This document shows positions 10,636 to 18,839 of a stretch of DNA of 52,770 bases, piece by piece. Location of the stretch: the NCBI GenBank assembly GCA_019119045.1, contig DWXS01000011.1, positions 1-52,770 on the forward strand. Direction: 5' to 3'. Origin of the DNA: Candidatus Mailhella merdavium. GTDB lineage: Bacteria; Desulfobacterota; Desulfovibrionia; Desulfovibrionales; Desulfovibrionaceae. The notes beneath the pieces are model-generated. The model worked only from the letters and a program-made list of their open reading frames with translations, was not told the origin of the DNA and ran no database searches. Positions within the stretch are counted from its first letter, which is position 1, and every line of letters starts with the position of its first letter. Both the position numbers and the translations under genes were made by a program.

Positions 10636-11727
10636 TTATTTCACCCAGACGACAACTTCTGCATTCTGTCCGGGATACAGGGAACTTTCCGCACCGTTCT
10701 CTTCTTCCGAAAGTCCCTGAGCATCAGGCAGCGTTATCCCTATTTTTGCAAGAAGGGTATTGTTCTCGCGTGAAACAGCCTGTACTCTGCCGTCCAGTTC
10801 CGGGCCGCCTTCCAGCTTTACCGTGCAACGCTGCCCCTCTCGGAGCGCGACGCCTGCGGCAAATCGGGCCTCAACCCACAGTCCTTCCAGCGGCATGATC
10901 TTCATCAGTTCATCGCCGCGCTCGACATTGCCGCCCTGGACAGCCTTTACCCAGAAGACCTTACCGCGCGTCGGAGCGAGAATCACAGCGTTGTCAAGCG
11001 CATTTCGGGCCTCGTCCACGCGCGCGCGCCACAATTCCACCTGCACGGGGCCGGGACGCGTCCCCTGTGCCGCATCATGCAGACGCCGGAGCGTCCTGTC
11101 TGTTTCGGCCCTTTTGTCGCTGAGGTCATTGAGGCGGGTTCTGGCCGCTTCCAGATTCTTTCCGGCATCGGCTTCTGCAGCAGTCGCCGCCGCACGCTCT
11201 TCATTCGAGATCTGCGGATTGCGCAACTGCAACTGAAGACGGGCATATTCGGCCGTCCATCTTTCCACTTCAGCCCGGGCGTTTTCCTCTTCTCTGCGCG
11301 CGGCGTCCGATGCCTGACGCGCCCCTTCCTCCGCTTCCTTCAGAACAGGATCGGAAGCACCGGAAGGTACGCCGCCCTGCATGGCAAGCTCAAGCGCGGC
11401 TTCCGCTTCCGTCAGAGCGCGCTCCAGAGGAGCGGAATCCAGCGCAACGAGCAGCTCGCCGCTGTCCACTATCTGCCCATCCTTCACAGCCACCTGAATA
11501 ACCCGTCCGGCAGATGCGGATCGCAGCGAATACTCGGCCCCGCCGACGGCAGCCCATTGCGACGTAACGCGCCCGGAATACCACTGATAAAGGCAAAACC
11601 CTGCCCCGAGAAGCAGCAGGAACAGCACAGACAGCACAATGCGTCCTTTTCCGCCCCTTTTTCTCGTCGCAGGCAGTTCCGGCATGGGAATGGCACCCTT
11701 TCTATCGGACGAAGAAGACTCGGACAT
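10636..11727 (-). CDS. HlyD/EmrA-type membrane-fusion protein
   Basis: Periplasmic adaptor proteins of this family bridge an inner-membrane pump and an outer-membrane channel. The 363-residue protein has one N-terminal membrane helix (about residues 29-48), a split lipoyl/barrel-sandwich domain (ASAGRVIQVAVKDGQIVDSGELL and VILAPTRGKVFWVKAVQGGNVERGDEL), a long Ala/Glu/Arg-rich coiled coil (about 105-215) and a beta-barrel end (PGQNAEVVVWVK). No pump or channel gene is adjacent, so it is an orphan. It is divergent from a MarR regulator, the usual arrangement for drug-efflux control. Confidence 0.88.
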   Translation of the reverse strand: MSESSSSDRKGAIPMPELPATRKRGGKGRIVLSVLFLLLLGAGFCLYQWYSGRVTSQWAAVGGAEYSLRSASAGRVIQVAVKDGQIVDSGELLVALDSAPLERALTEAEAALELAMQGGVPSGASDPVLKEAEEGARQASDAARREEENARAEVERWTAEYARLQLQLRNPQISNEERAAATAAEADAGKNLEAARTRLNDLSDKRAETDRTLRRLHDAAQGTRPGPVQVELWRARVDEARNALDNAVILAPTRGKVFWVKAVQGGNVERGDELMKIMPLEGLWVEARFAAGVALREGQRCTVKLEGGPELDGRVQAVSRENNTLLAKIGITLPDAQGLSEEENGAESSLYPGQNAEVVVWVK

Positions 11728-11861
11728 GACGACTCCTCTATGTCGTTGCGACCGGCAGAGCGCCAGTCATATTGATCTGCGGACAAGGGCGCGACATAAA
11801 CAATGCCGCCGAATATCCGGGACGGAAAGCATTCCACCGCCCAGCCCCTCTTGTCAATCTC

Positions 11862-11929
11862 TTGTCTTTTCCCTGAATGCCTATATAGTAATATTCCGCT
11901 TGCCAAAACAGGTGTTTTTTGCGAAAACA
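11862..11929 (+). promoter_or_regulatory. Promoter and candidate operator upstream of marR
   Basis: TTGTCT (11862-11867) and TATAGT (11884-11889), 16 nt apart, form a plausible promoter. Just downstream lies an inverted repeat, TGTTTT-5 nt-AAAACA (11913-11929), positioned to act as an autoregulatory MarR operator. Assignment of the dyad to MarR is inference. Confidence 0.45.
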
Positions 11930-11971
11930 AACAAGTTCGATATCTAACAAAAGAAATACGTCAGGATTCTC

Positions 11972-12496
11972 ATGTTTCACGTCAGCCCCGACAGCCCCAC
12001 TCTTGCCCCGAATCTCGTCTCCCGCATCAGGCACGGGCTGCATAAATATCTGAAGCAGGAACTCGATCGCGCCGGTCTGCCCGGGCTTGTTCCCTCACAC
12101 GGCCTTATTCTCGGCTGTCTGTACAATGAGGATCACATGCCCATGAATCGTATTGCGCAACTTATCGGACGCAGAAAAAGCACGCTTACCGTTCTTGCAG
12201 ACAAACTGGAAAATCGCGGTTATATTCAACGCGAAGCCTCGGCAGAGGACAGCAGAGTAAAACGGGTCTCCCTCACAGCCAAAGGCGAGGAAGCCCGGGA
12301 ATCCTTTGAAAGGATTTCCAGAAATATGCATGAGTCTTTATGGCAGGGATTCAGCGAGGAGGAGAAACGTCAGCTTATGCGACTGCTGCGCCGCATGTCC
12401 GACAATATTTCCGCAATGACCGTCTCTTCCGCTTCCGACGAAGATGAAGAGGACACACCTTCCGCTGTATCGGGTCGGAGAAAAAAAACGTTATGA
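11972..12496 (+). CDS. MarR-family transcriptional regulator
   Basis: The 174-residue protein has the winged-helix layout of MarR: MNRIAQLIGRRKSTLTVLADKLENRGYI as recognition region, then the wing (REASAEDSRVKRVSLTAKG), then a dimer helix. The tail is acidic followed by basic (DEDEEDTPSAVSGRRKKT). Its stop overlaps the ATG of the next gene (ATGA), so it is the first gene of the amino-acid transporter operon. It is divergent from the membrane-fusion gene and could control both. MarR proteins usually repress until a small aromatic or lipophilic ligand binds. Confidence 0.92.
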   Translation: MFHVSPDSPTLAPNLVSRIRHGLHKYLKQELDRAGLPGLVPSHGLILGCLYNEDHMPMNRIAQLIGRRKSTLTVLADKLENRGYIQREASAEDSRVKRVSLTAKGEEARESFERISRNMHESLWQGFSEEEKRQLMRLLRRMSDNISAMTVSSASDEDEEDTPSAVSGRRKKTL

Positions 12497-13275
12497 ACTC
12501 CCGTCTGTTCCGTCCTCTCCTTCTGCTCTGCTTCATGGTCGGTCTCATCTGGCTCATTGCGGATACTGCGGTGGAAAATTACCGCTGGCAATGGTACCGG
12601 GTCTGGCCCTATGTCGGCACATGGGAAGACGGAACCTTCACGCCCGGCCCTCTGCTGACAGGTCTTGCGCTGACGTTGAAAATTGTGGCCGGAGCTTTCG
12701 TCATAGCTCTTTTCAGCGGCGCAGCTCTGGCGTTCATGCGGTTGTCTCCCTCTCCGACTGCCCGTCTGCTTGCAGGCGCGATACTCGGGCTGATCCGTAA
12801 TACCCCCCTGCTTATGCAGATATTCATTGTCTATTTCGTCCTGGCGCCGATGCTGAACATCGGGGCGGACGCGGCAGCGGCCCTTTCTCTCGGCCTTTTT
12901 GAAGGCTGCTATGTAGCGGAAATCTTCCGGGCAGGAATTGTCAGCCTGCCCCGTGCCCAGTGGGAAGCAGCCTTCAGCCTCGGCTTCGGCATGCCTGCCA
13001 CCCTGCGGCTGGTCATCATCCCGCAGGCTCTGCGCCGTATTATCGCCCCCCTTTCAGGACAGATCGTTTCGCTGATCAAGGACAGTTCTCTGGTCAGCGC
13101 GATTGCCGTGGCAGATCTTACGCTCCGCGGCAGAGAGGCTATTGCGGAAAGTTTCCTGAGTTTTGAAATCTGGCTGCTGGTGGCCGGAATCTACTTGGGT
13201 CTGACACTGATCGCGGGCTTGCCCGCTCTGTGGCTGGAAAAACATACCAACACATCTTTCAGGAGCAAATCATGA
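12493..13275 (+). CDS. Polar amino-acid ABC transporter permease (1)
   Basis: The 260-residue inner-membrane protein belongs to the HisMQ/GlnP permease family. It has about five membrane helices, a family motif LIRNTPLLMQIFIVYF, and the EAA loop (YVAEIFRAGIVSLPRAQWEAAFSLG) that contacts the ATPase. The start overlaps the marR stop by 4 nt. It overlaps the next gene by 4 nt as well, so translation is coupled. It should form a heterodimer with the permease at 14091. Confidence 0.93.
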   Translation: MNSRLFRPLLLLCFMVGLIWLIADTAVENYRWQWYRVWPYVGTWEDGTFTPGPLLTGLALTLKIVAGAFVIALFSGAALAFMRLSPSPTARLLAGAILGLIRNTPLLMQIFIVYFVLAPMLNIGADAAAALSLGLFEGCYVAEIFRAGIVSLPRAQWEAAFSLGFGMPATLRLVIIPQALRRIIAPLSGQIVSLIKDSSLVSAIAVADLTLRGREAIAESFLSFEIWLLVAGIYLGLTLIAGLPALWLEKHTNTSFRSKS

Positions 13276-14087
13276 ACCCATTCAAAAAGATTGCCTTTTC
13301 CCTGCTCATGGCTCTCGGGCTTCTCCTGCCCTCCGCCCCTCAGAGTCAGGCCGCCCCGGAATCCACCATCGACGCCATCGTCAAACGCGGAACGCTCCGT
13401 GTGGGATTCTCCTCTTTCGTCCCCTGGGCCATGCAGGACAAACAGGGAAAATATATAGGCTTTGAAATCGACGTAGCCCAGCGTCTTGCCGACGATCTCG
13501 GCGTCAAACTCCAGCCTGTGCCCACCAACTGGGACGGTATCATTCCTGCGCTGCTTTCCGGAAAGTTCGATATGATCATCGGCAGCATGTCCATTACGCC
13601 CAAGCGTGCCCTGTCTGTGAACTTTACCGTCCCCTATGATACGGCATACATCGACGTGACACTGAATAAGGAAAAGGCCGGCGCATTCAAGAGTCTTGAC
13701 GATCTGAACAAACCGGAAGTCATCGTAGCCGTGCGCAACGGCACCACTGCCGCCCTTGCGGCCAAAAAACTGGTGCCCAATGCCACATTCCGCCTGTTCA
13801 ACGACGAAGCCCCGGCTGTGGAAGAAGTGCTTGCCGGACGGGCCCATGCCTTTTTCTCCAGCGCGCCCCTGCCCACAATGGAAACGCTGCGTAACCCCGA
13901 CAAACTGATACAGAACTTTGAGCTGCAGGCATTCCGCTCTCCCATTGCCATTGCCGTGCGCAAGGGTGACTTTGACACGCTGAACGTTCTCGACGGCTGG
14001 ATCAGGATGGTGGAAGAGGAAGGCTGGCTTCAGGAACGTCGTGACTACTGGTTCAAATCCAACCAGTGGGAAAGTCTGCTTAAATAA
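13272..14087 (+). CDS. Amino-acid ABC transporter substrate-binding protein
   Basis: This periplasmic family-3 binding protein has 271 residues. A signal peptide (about 1-26, ending ...PQSQA) is followed by the family pattern VKRGTLRVGFSSFVPW, GKYIGFEIDVAQRLADDLG and GKFDMIIGSMSITPKRA. The ATG at 13272 is preferred because AGGAG lies 6 nt upstream and the signal peptide then starts properly. The conserved Arg that binds the amino-acid carboxylate appears to be present in the ITPKRA segment. The exact ligand cannot be read from sequence. Confidence 0.93.
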   Translation: MNPFKKIAFSLLMALGLLLPSAPQSQAAPESTIDAIVKRGTLRVGFSSFVPWAMQDKQGKYIGFEIDVAQRLADDLGVKLQPVPTNWDGIIPALLSGKFDMIIGSMSITPKRALSVNFTVPYDTAYIDVTLNKEKAGAFKSLDDLNKPEVIVAVRNGTTAALAAKKLVPNATFRLFNDEAPAVEEVLAGRAHAFFSSAPLPTMETLRNPDKLIQNFELQAFRSPIAIAVRKGDFDTLNVLDGWIRMVEEEGWLQERRDYWFKSNQWESLLK

Positions 14088-14090
14088 ATT

Positions 14091-14999
14091 ATGAGCTATC
14101 TGCCCGGCATATCACCTGCGAGGAGCTGGCGCCGCCTGACATGGGGAGATATTCTTCTCCTCGCGGCGGCGCTGGCCCTGCTCGTCCTTCTCTTTTTCCG
14201 CGCCCGGGAAATCTCCGGCGAAAGCTGGGAATGGAGCAGCCTGCGCCCCTATCTCTGGTACAGAGATGAAGAAGGCTTCCACTGGGGCATGCTGATTGCA
14301 GGCCTGTTCATGACCATCCGCCTGGGGCTGTGGAGCCTGGCACTGGCGCTGATTTCCGGTACCCTGATCGGGATGCTCAATGCCCATGTCCGGGGTCTGG
14401 CAGCCCTGCCCATGCGCTTGTATATCAACCTGCTGCGCAACACCCCTCCCCTTGTTCTGCTTTTCCTTGTCTTTTTCTTTGCCGGTTCCTTCTTTTCCGA
14501 GCCGCTGCTCCATATCGAAGCACTGGTTCAGGAACTGCCGTCCGGCCCGCAAACACTGATCCACACTCTTCTTGCCCCTCCCGGACAGATGGATCGCATG
14601 TTTGCCGCCGTACTCACTCTTGGTCTGTATGAAGGTGCCTATGTGGCGGAAATCGTGCGGGCCGGGATTGAAAGCGTTCCTCACAGCCAATGGGAGGCGG
14701 CCGCTTCCCAGGGATTCAGCCCCTGGCAGCAGCAACGCTACATCATAGCCCCTCAGGCGCTGCGCGTCATTCTCCCTCCCCTTGTCGGACAGACAATTTC
14801 CATCTTCAAGGAAACTACTCTGGCCTCGATCATCTCTCTGCCGGAACTGACCTTTCAAAGTCTGGAAGTCATGGCCGTCACGCGCATAACCTATGAGCTG
14901 TGGTTTATCACCGCACTGCTCTATCTCGGACTGTCTCTGTTCTGGTCGCGGCTCGGCGCATGGCTGGAACATCGCCAGAAATGGCGGCCTGTGGAATGA
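14091..14999 (+). CDS. Polar amino-acid ABC transporter permease (2)
   Basis: The 302-residue HisMQ-family permease has the same signatures as its neighbour (LLRNTPPLVLLFLVFF and the EAA loop YVAEIVRAGIESVPHSQWEAAASQG). An insert of about 40 residues between the second and third helices (SEPLLHIEALVQELP...) makes it longer. It starts 3 nt after the binding-protein stop. No ATP-binding subunit gene follows within the window, which is unusual for this family; the ATPase must be supplied from elsewhere. Confidence 0.92.
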   Translation: MSYLPGISPARSWRRLTWGDILLLAAALALLVLLFFRAREISGESWEWSSLRPYLWYRDEEGFHWGMLIAGLFMTIRLGLWSLALALISGTLIGMLNAHVRGLAALPMRLYINLLRNTPPLVLLFLVFFFAGSFFSEPLLHIEALVQELPSGPQTLIHTLLAPPGQMDRMFAAVLTLGLYEGAYVAEIVRAGIESVPHSQWEAAASQGFSPWQQQRYIIAPQALRVILPPLVGQTISIFKETTLASIISLPELTFQSLEVMAVTRITYELWFITALLYLGLSLFWSRLGAWLEHRQKWRPVE

Positions 15000-15002
15000 T
15001 GC

Positions 15003-15027
15003 TATGAATATTCATACCGGATCCGGG
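15003..15027. repeat. Two adjacent perfect palindromes
   Basis: TATGAATATTCATA (15003-15016, 14 bp, perfect) and CCGGATCCGG (15018-15027) follow immediately after the transporter operon. They have no T-run. They could be a protein-binding site or a weak 3' stem; nothing in the sequence decides. Confidence 0.4.
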
Positions 15028-15234
15028 GCCAGAGCAAAGGCTGTCCTTTTTCTAGCGTAGCTGCTCGCGGAACCCGAAAATCCCACAGGCGAACCTCTGT
15101 CCGTCTCCCTTCTTGAAAAACCTCGATGGAGTTCTGAAAGGTATTCTTTGAATACCCGGCTAATCCTGAAAAACAGGAATCTGACGTTCCTCAGGGGACG
15201 CCTGTGTGTTTTACGGGGGTCGAGGATGCGGCCT

Positions 15235-15579
15235 TCAATGCTTCACAGAACCCGAAAAAACATTGATGACCACCACTCCAGCAATAATGAGCGCGAGTCC
15301 TATATAGGCGGGAATATCAAGATGCTGCTTGAAATAAAAAACTCCGATCAGCGAAATAAGCACAATACCGAGCGCACACCAGATAGCATATCCGATGCCT
15401 ACGGGCATTGATTTCAGGACGTGAGAAAAAGTATAGAAAGACACAATATACCCGATAACGGCACACAAGGTAGGAAGAGGCCGGGTAAATTGCTGCGATG
15501 CGTTCAGGCTCGACGTGGCGAAGGTTTCCGCCAGGATGGCCACAAAAAGAAGCCCATATGTTGTGACTATACCGCTCAT
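15235..15579 (-). CDS. SMR-family (EmrE/Qac-type) cation exporter
   Basis: The 114-residue, four-helix inner-membrane protein belongs to the small multidrug resistance family. The essential Glu in helix 1 is present (AILAETFATSSL), as are the YAIWCALGIVLIS motif of helix 3 and the C-terminal SGSVKH typical of EmrE/QacE proteins. These proton antiporters export quaternary ammonium ions; E. coli EmrE also exports betaine and choline. The ATG at 15579 is set by GGAGG 4 nt upstream. It lies downstream of the phosphocholine phosphatase on the same strand, with hairpins between. A role in quaternary-amine handling is inference from family and context. Confidence 0.9.
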   Translation of the reverse strand: MSGIVTTYGLLFVAILAETFATSSLNASQQFTRPLPTLCAVIGYIVSFYTFSHVLKSMPVGIGYAIWCALGIVLISLIGVFYFKQHLDIPAYIGLALIIAGVVVINVFSGSVKH

Positions 15580-15677
15580 GAAACCTCCACAGCTATACCG
15601 GCACACCTCGTCCGGGCAAAGTATCGTTTTTTTCGGATGTAGCCCGTACAGACACGAGGCATCCGGGATACATGTAC

Positions 15678-15769
15678 CGCTGAAACTTTCAGCGGCGGAC
15701 TTTCTCCGTCTTCGATTCCGCACAATACAGAAGCTCCCGCCGCTTCTCAACAGATGAAACGGCGGGAGC
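15678..15769 (-). terminator. Hairpins between the phosphatase gene and SMR gene
   Basis: Reading the minus strand, a perfect 10-bp stem (GCTCCCGCCG/CGGCGGGAGC, 15733-15742 with 15760-15769) follows the phosphatase gene. A second stem (CCGCTGAA/TTCAGCGG, 15678-15696) comes next. T-runs are poor, so they may terminate partially or protect the upstream mRNA; some read-through into the SMR gene is possible. Confidence 0.55.
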
Positions 15770-15805
15770 ATAGCCTTATCGAATCGAATCGTTCCAGAAC
15801 ATGCC

Positions 15806-16897
15806 TTACATGATTGTGTCAGGATCGATGAAGATCCAGTTCTTGTTGGCAGTCACGGGCATATTCAGCTCATTCTGCTGGGCTGCGGACTTGTTCGCGT
15901 GATCGATGGTCCACTTGGCCTTGGAATCTTCCATGGGGTTGCCGGGCTTGCGGTTGATCCACAGTTTGAGTCCGCCGCGTTCCACATTCACGCTTTCCAG
16001 CATATAGGTGTCGGAACCGGTGGAGTCGCCGCCGGCTATGATCGGACGCTGCCACTGATTGATATACCCGATGGTGGAACCCTGCTTGCCTTCGAACCAA
16101 GTCATGGGATTGGTGAGGAAGGAGGTCGTGACCAGATCGAGGTTCTTTTCCGGATCGTACTTGCCTTCCCGAATCTGCATACGGGAATTGGTAAGTTCAC
16201 CCGTCTTGGGGTCCTTGAGCAGTACGGTCACGCCGATGACCTTTTCAGGATCGATGTTGTATCCGTACTTGGGATCGCTGGCTACCATACGGATGATTTC
16301 CTCATGAGCGGCGGTCATGATGTACACGTCGATCCCGTTCTCGCGCAGCTTGGCATAAAGTTCCTGCATACCGCGGAACATCTTGGGGATGGGAAGTTCG
16401 ACGGTAACGACCTTGTCGCCGTCCCATACCTGACGCTTGATGGGAGCCTTGAGGGCCAGCATTTCGTCAAGGTTCTTCTTCAGCTCGCGCAGCGTAAAAC
16501 CGGAAAAGATTTGCGAGGCCCAGGGGTAGCTGATCAGATCGTGCATCTCGCAGAGCCGCCAGTAATAGCTGGTCATGTTCTCCTTGCCGCCTTCAAAATC
16601 CGGACTGTCCTTGAAGGGGATGATCTTCATGGCCGGATCCATGGTCTCGCGGGTAAGCAGACCTTTCTGATCCATATAGGCCAGCAGAGGGTCAAGAAGA
16701 TCATAACGATACGTCGTCTGATCCATGTCGAACGTAGCATACTGCCCCTGATGAGCATTTGCCTGAATCATGGCTTCGAGCTTTGCGCGGGCTTCCTTGG
16801 GCCAGTGCTTCAGTTCCGTAGCGGAGGCAACGCCGACCAGCAGCGCGCAGCAGAAGGTGGACGCAAGCAGAGCCTGTACGAGTTTCCTGAATGTCAT
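15806..16897 (-). CDS. pchP: Secreted phosphocholine phosphatase (PchP-type HAD)
   Basis: The 363-residue protein begins with a signal peptide (about 1-26, ...VGVASA) and should act in the periplasm. It carries the HAD-phosphatase motifs in the form seen in Pseudomonas phosphorylcholine phosphatase: motif I DMDQT (nucleophile Asp57, acid Asp59; PchP has DMDNT), motif II TAA at 195-197 (PchP has SAA) and motif III GDSTGSD at 290-296 (PchP has GDTPDSD). PchP releases choline from phosphocholine. Placement divergent to a choline lyase microcompartment, with a matching promoter architecture, strongly supports that substrate. It is third in an operon after the DMT permease and a small gene. GGAG precedes the start. 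Substrate is inferred, not proven. Confidence 0.87.
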   Translation of the reverse strand: MTFRKLVQALLASTFCCALLVGVASATELKHWPKEARAKLEAMIQANAHQGQYATFDMDQTTYRYDLLDPLLAYMDQKGLLTRETMDPAMKIIPFKDSPDFEGGKENMTSYYWRLCEMHDLISYPWASQIFSGFTLRELKKNLDEMLALKAPIKRQVWDGDKVVTVELPIPKMFRGMQELYAKLRENGIDVYIMTAAHEEIIRMVASDPKYGYNIDPEKVIGVTVLLKDPKTGELTNSRMQIREGKYDPEKNLDLVTTSFLTNPMTWFEGKQGSTIGYINQWQRPIIAGGDSTGSDTYMLESVNVERGGLKLWINRKPGNPMEDSKAKWTIDHANKSAAQQNELNMPVTANKNWIFIDPDTIM

Positions 16898-16935
16898 GCC
16901 TTACTCCAGCGTTTGAGAATGAATCCCCGGGGCAT

Positions 16936-17199
16936 TTACCGAATATACTTGTTGATGGTGGCGATACTTTCCGCATTGGCGCGGAAGTACATGCGTACCT
17001 CTCCCTGTTCGTCCAGCTCGAAACGGGACTGCTCCAGCAGACCGTTGGACTCCGCAGTCATCAGCGAAGTGAGAACGTCGGCCTTGTTCAACGCCTTGAA
17101 GTGACCGTATTCCCCCTTGAGGGCTTCAATCACCTCTTCCGGACATGCCTCGCGCCCGTCGGTGAACAGATTGAGAATGGCGTAGTTCAGAGGCTTCAT
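16936..17199 (-). CDS. Small protein of unknown function
   Basis: The 87-residue product has no family I can name. Predicted helices followed by a short strand pair (ADVLTSLMTAESNGLLEQSRFELDE region) resemble a winged-helix fold, as in small adaptor or regulator proteins. It starts 4 nt before the DMT permease stop region ends (start 17199, permease stop 17204-17206) and has a GGAGG site inside the permease gene's end. It lies between permease and phosphatase, so it is part of that operon. Confidence 0.75.
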   Translation of the reverse strand: MKPLNYAILNLFTDGREACPEEVIEALKGEYGHFKALNKADVLTSLMTAESNGLLEQSRFELDEQGEVRMYFRANAESIATINKYIR

Positions 17200-17203
17200 A
17201 GGC

Positions 17204-18286
17204 TTAGTCCTCCTTCTTCTTCATGAAGATGGCCAGAGGGTTGGTGGCAATGGTGAAGATACCGATAACCATCAGAACGGCGGCAACCCAGGCGATCGGA
17301 GGCATATTCCAGCCGTCGATGCCGAAGACCAGACCGAGCCACACCCAGCAGAAGAAGGGGCCCCAGAAGGAGAACATGCCGTTGCAGGCCATACCCAGAG
17401 CCGCGCCGCACATGGCATTGCCCTTGTACCAGAGCATGAAGCCCCAGTAACAGGCGAAGCCGCCGATGATGAAAAACTTCATGGAATCCCAGTCCGCAAG
17501 AGCCGAACCGATGACCTCGAAGGGGCTGGCTCCGCCGATGAAACCAAGCACGGGAACCATGATGATCAGATTGGAAAGACCGTTGGTCACTTCGCGAATG
17601 GCAATACTCACCTCGGGGTCAATCATGGAGGAGGCATAACCGCCCACGCAGCCTTCCAGCCCCCAGCCCAGAGCAGCACCGAAACCGAAGAGCAGCCCGA
17701 TCATCATGTTGGGATGCTCTGCCGTATCACTGCTGGACATACCGATGAGCGCGCTGGCACCGAAACAGATGAGAATACCCAGCATCATGCGGGGAGTAAG
17801 AGCCTGCTTGAACAGGATACGGGCGAGAATCGCGCCGATGGCCGGGCACAGAGCGCTGATCGGGACTACGATGGAACCGGCCTGCTGAAGCCCGATCACA
17901 TAGGCGGTGGAGGCAAAGGGGCCGCCGATCATGGCTGCAAAGGCGAGAATAACCCCCGGTCTGGTTTTGAAGCTGCGGCCGAAATCGCCCAGCTTACCCT
18001 TCCAGGCGGCAATCAGCAAAGCCCAGACGGCACTGCAGGTATCCGTCAAAGCCGCGCCGAGAGCGCTCAGCATAAAGGCCACGGCAAAGGGCGTGAATCC
18101 GGAGTCTTCCCCGTAAAAGTTGGCCCAGATCCCTACGGACATGGCGAGCGTCATGAACGCGGTATAGTTACCGTAGGTAACCCCGGACATAATGGCGGTG
18201 ATGATGCCCCTCTTCCTGAAGTTTGCCGTAAGCCTGTTCTTCGCCTCAATGGCGGCCGGGCTCGGCATGCCGGTTGCGTGCTCCAT
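17204..18286 (-). CDS. DMT-superfamily permease
   Basis: The 360-residue protein has about ten hydrophobic helices with the internal duplication of EamA/DMT transporters (for example VVPISALCPAIGAILARILF, then GILICFGASALIG). The ATG at 18286 has GGAGGG 5 nt upstream. It is the first gene of the minus-strand operon that includes the phosphocholine phosphatase. Uptake of choline, or of a related quaternary amine released outside the membrane, is an attractive role because no other choline transporter is seen in the window. This is inference; DMT proteins carry many substrates. Confidence 0.88.
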   Translation of the reverse strand: MEHATGMPSPAAIEAKNRLTANFRKRGIITAIMSGVTYGNYTAFMTLAMSVGIWANFYGEDSGFTPFAVAFMLSALGAALTDTCSAVWALLIAAWKGKLGDFGRSFKTRPGVILAFAAMIGGPFASTAYVIGLQQAGSIVVPISALCPAIGAILARILFKQALTPRMMLGILICFGASALIGMSSSDTAEHPNMMIGLLFGFGAALGWGLEGCVGGYASSMIDPEVSIAIREVTNGLSNLIIMVPVLGFIGGASPFEVIGSALADWDSMKFFIIGGFACYWGFMLWYKGNAMCGAALGMACNGMFSFWGPFFCWVWLGLVFGIDGWNMPPIAWVAAVLMVIGIFTIATNPLAIFMKKKED

Positions 18287-18499
18287 AAAGACCCTCCGTG
18301 GATTGCGGTTCCGAATGGGTTTTCCGACCGGACACCCTGCGAGCTTCCCCTCCGGGTAATGTCCAGGCCTCTGCGGAAAACATGCTTCTCGCCTGCCCAG
18401 GCGGATCTTTCCGCCCGTGGAATGACGCGCCATTCCAGCGGTTCGTCCTCCATGCGACTCTGTCAGATGCAGAAACGAACTTGGGTATGATTCAGAACC
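18287..18499 (-). other. Leader of the DMT-phosphatase operon
   Basis: About 200 nt lie between the predicted transcription start near 18492 and the permease ATG. No gene is seen. A long leader leaves room for post-transcriptional control, but I recognise no riboswitch. Confidence 0.4.
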
Positions 18500-18530
18500 A
18501 GCATAACCTTTCCCTCAAGGTAAAGGTCAA
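18500..18530 (-). promoter_or_regulatory. MerR-type promoter of the DMT-phosphatase operon
   Basis: On the minus strand TTGACC (18530-18525) and TATGCT (18505-18500) are separated by 19 nt, longer than the normal 17. The spacer plus the CC of the -35 box is a dyad, CCTTTACCTTGAGGGAAAGG. A 19-nt spacer with a dyad between the boxes is the hallmark of promoters activated by MerR-family DNA distortion. The dyad matches the one at 18813-18832 in 16 of 20 positions. Confidence 0.78.
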
Positions 18531-18808
18531 CCTGTATTTGGAAAAAAACGGATCTTCTCTTCAGCCAGGAGCAGAACCCCGTACGGAACCGTATGATTTT
18601 CTAACGGCTTTTCCTGAAAAAAAATTTGTTCCCCCCTGCTTAGCCCCCTCTTTTTTCCTTTTCGAGAAAACGGGAATGTATCCTATCTACCTTGAATGAA
18701 TACACAATCAGTATTTATGTTTCTTCTTCCCAGTTCCTTGGGAGGCTTCACTTTTTTTCTTTTTTTTCTTTCCGAATCGTCCCCTCCCCAAATTTTTTTA
18801 AATTGTTC
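18531..18808. other. Spacer between the two divergent promoters
   Basis: No gene is supported. The stretch is rich in T and poly-pyrimidine tracts (about 18640-18660 and 18745-18775), as expected for a regulatory spacer. Confidence 0.45.
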
Positions 18809-18839
18809 TTGACCTTCCCCTTTGGGGAAAGGCTAGCAT
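18809..18839 (+). promoter_or_regulatory. MerR-type promoter of the cut operon
   Basis: TTGACC (18809-18814) and TAGCAT (18834-18839) are separated by 19 nt. The dyad CCTTCCCCTTTGGGGAAAGG (18813-18832) fills the gap, closely resembling promoters bound by CueR- and BmrR-like MerR proteins. Transcription would start near 18846, so the ATG at 18838 cannot be the first codon; the leader of cutA is about 118 nt. Confidence 0.82.

Noticed and set aside
14091-15234. Missing ATPase gene as a pseudogene after the permease
   Set aside because: The spacer 15000-15234 shows no remnants of Walker or ABC signature motifs in any frame, so there is no evidence of a decayed ATPase gene there.
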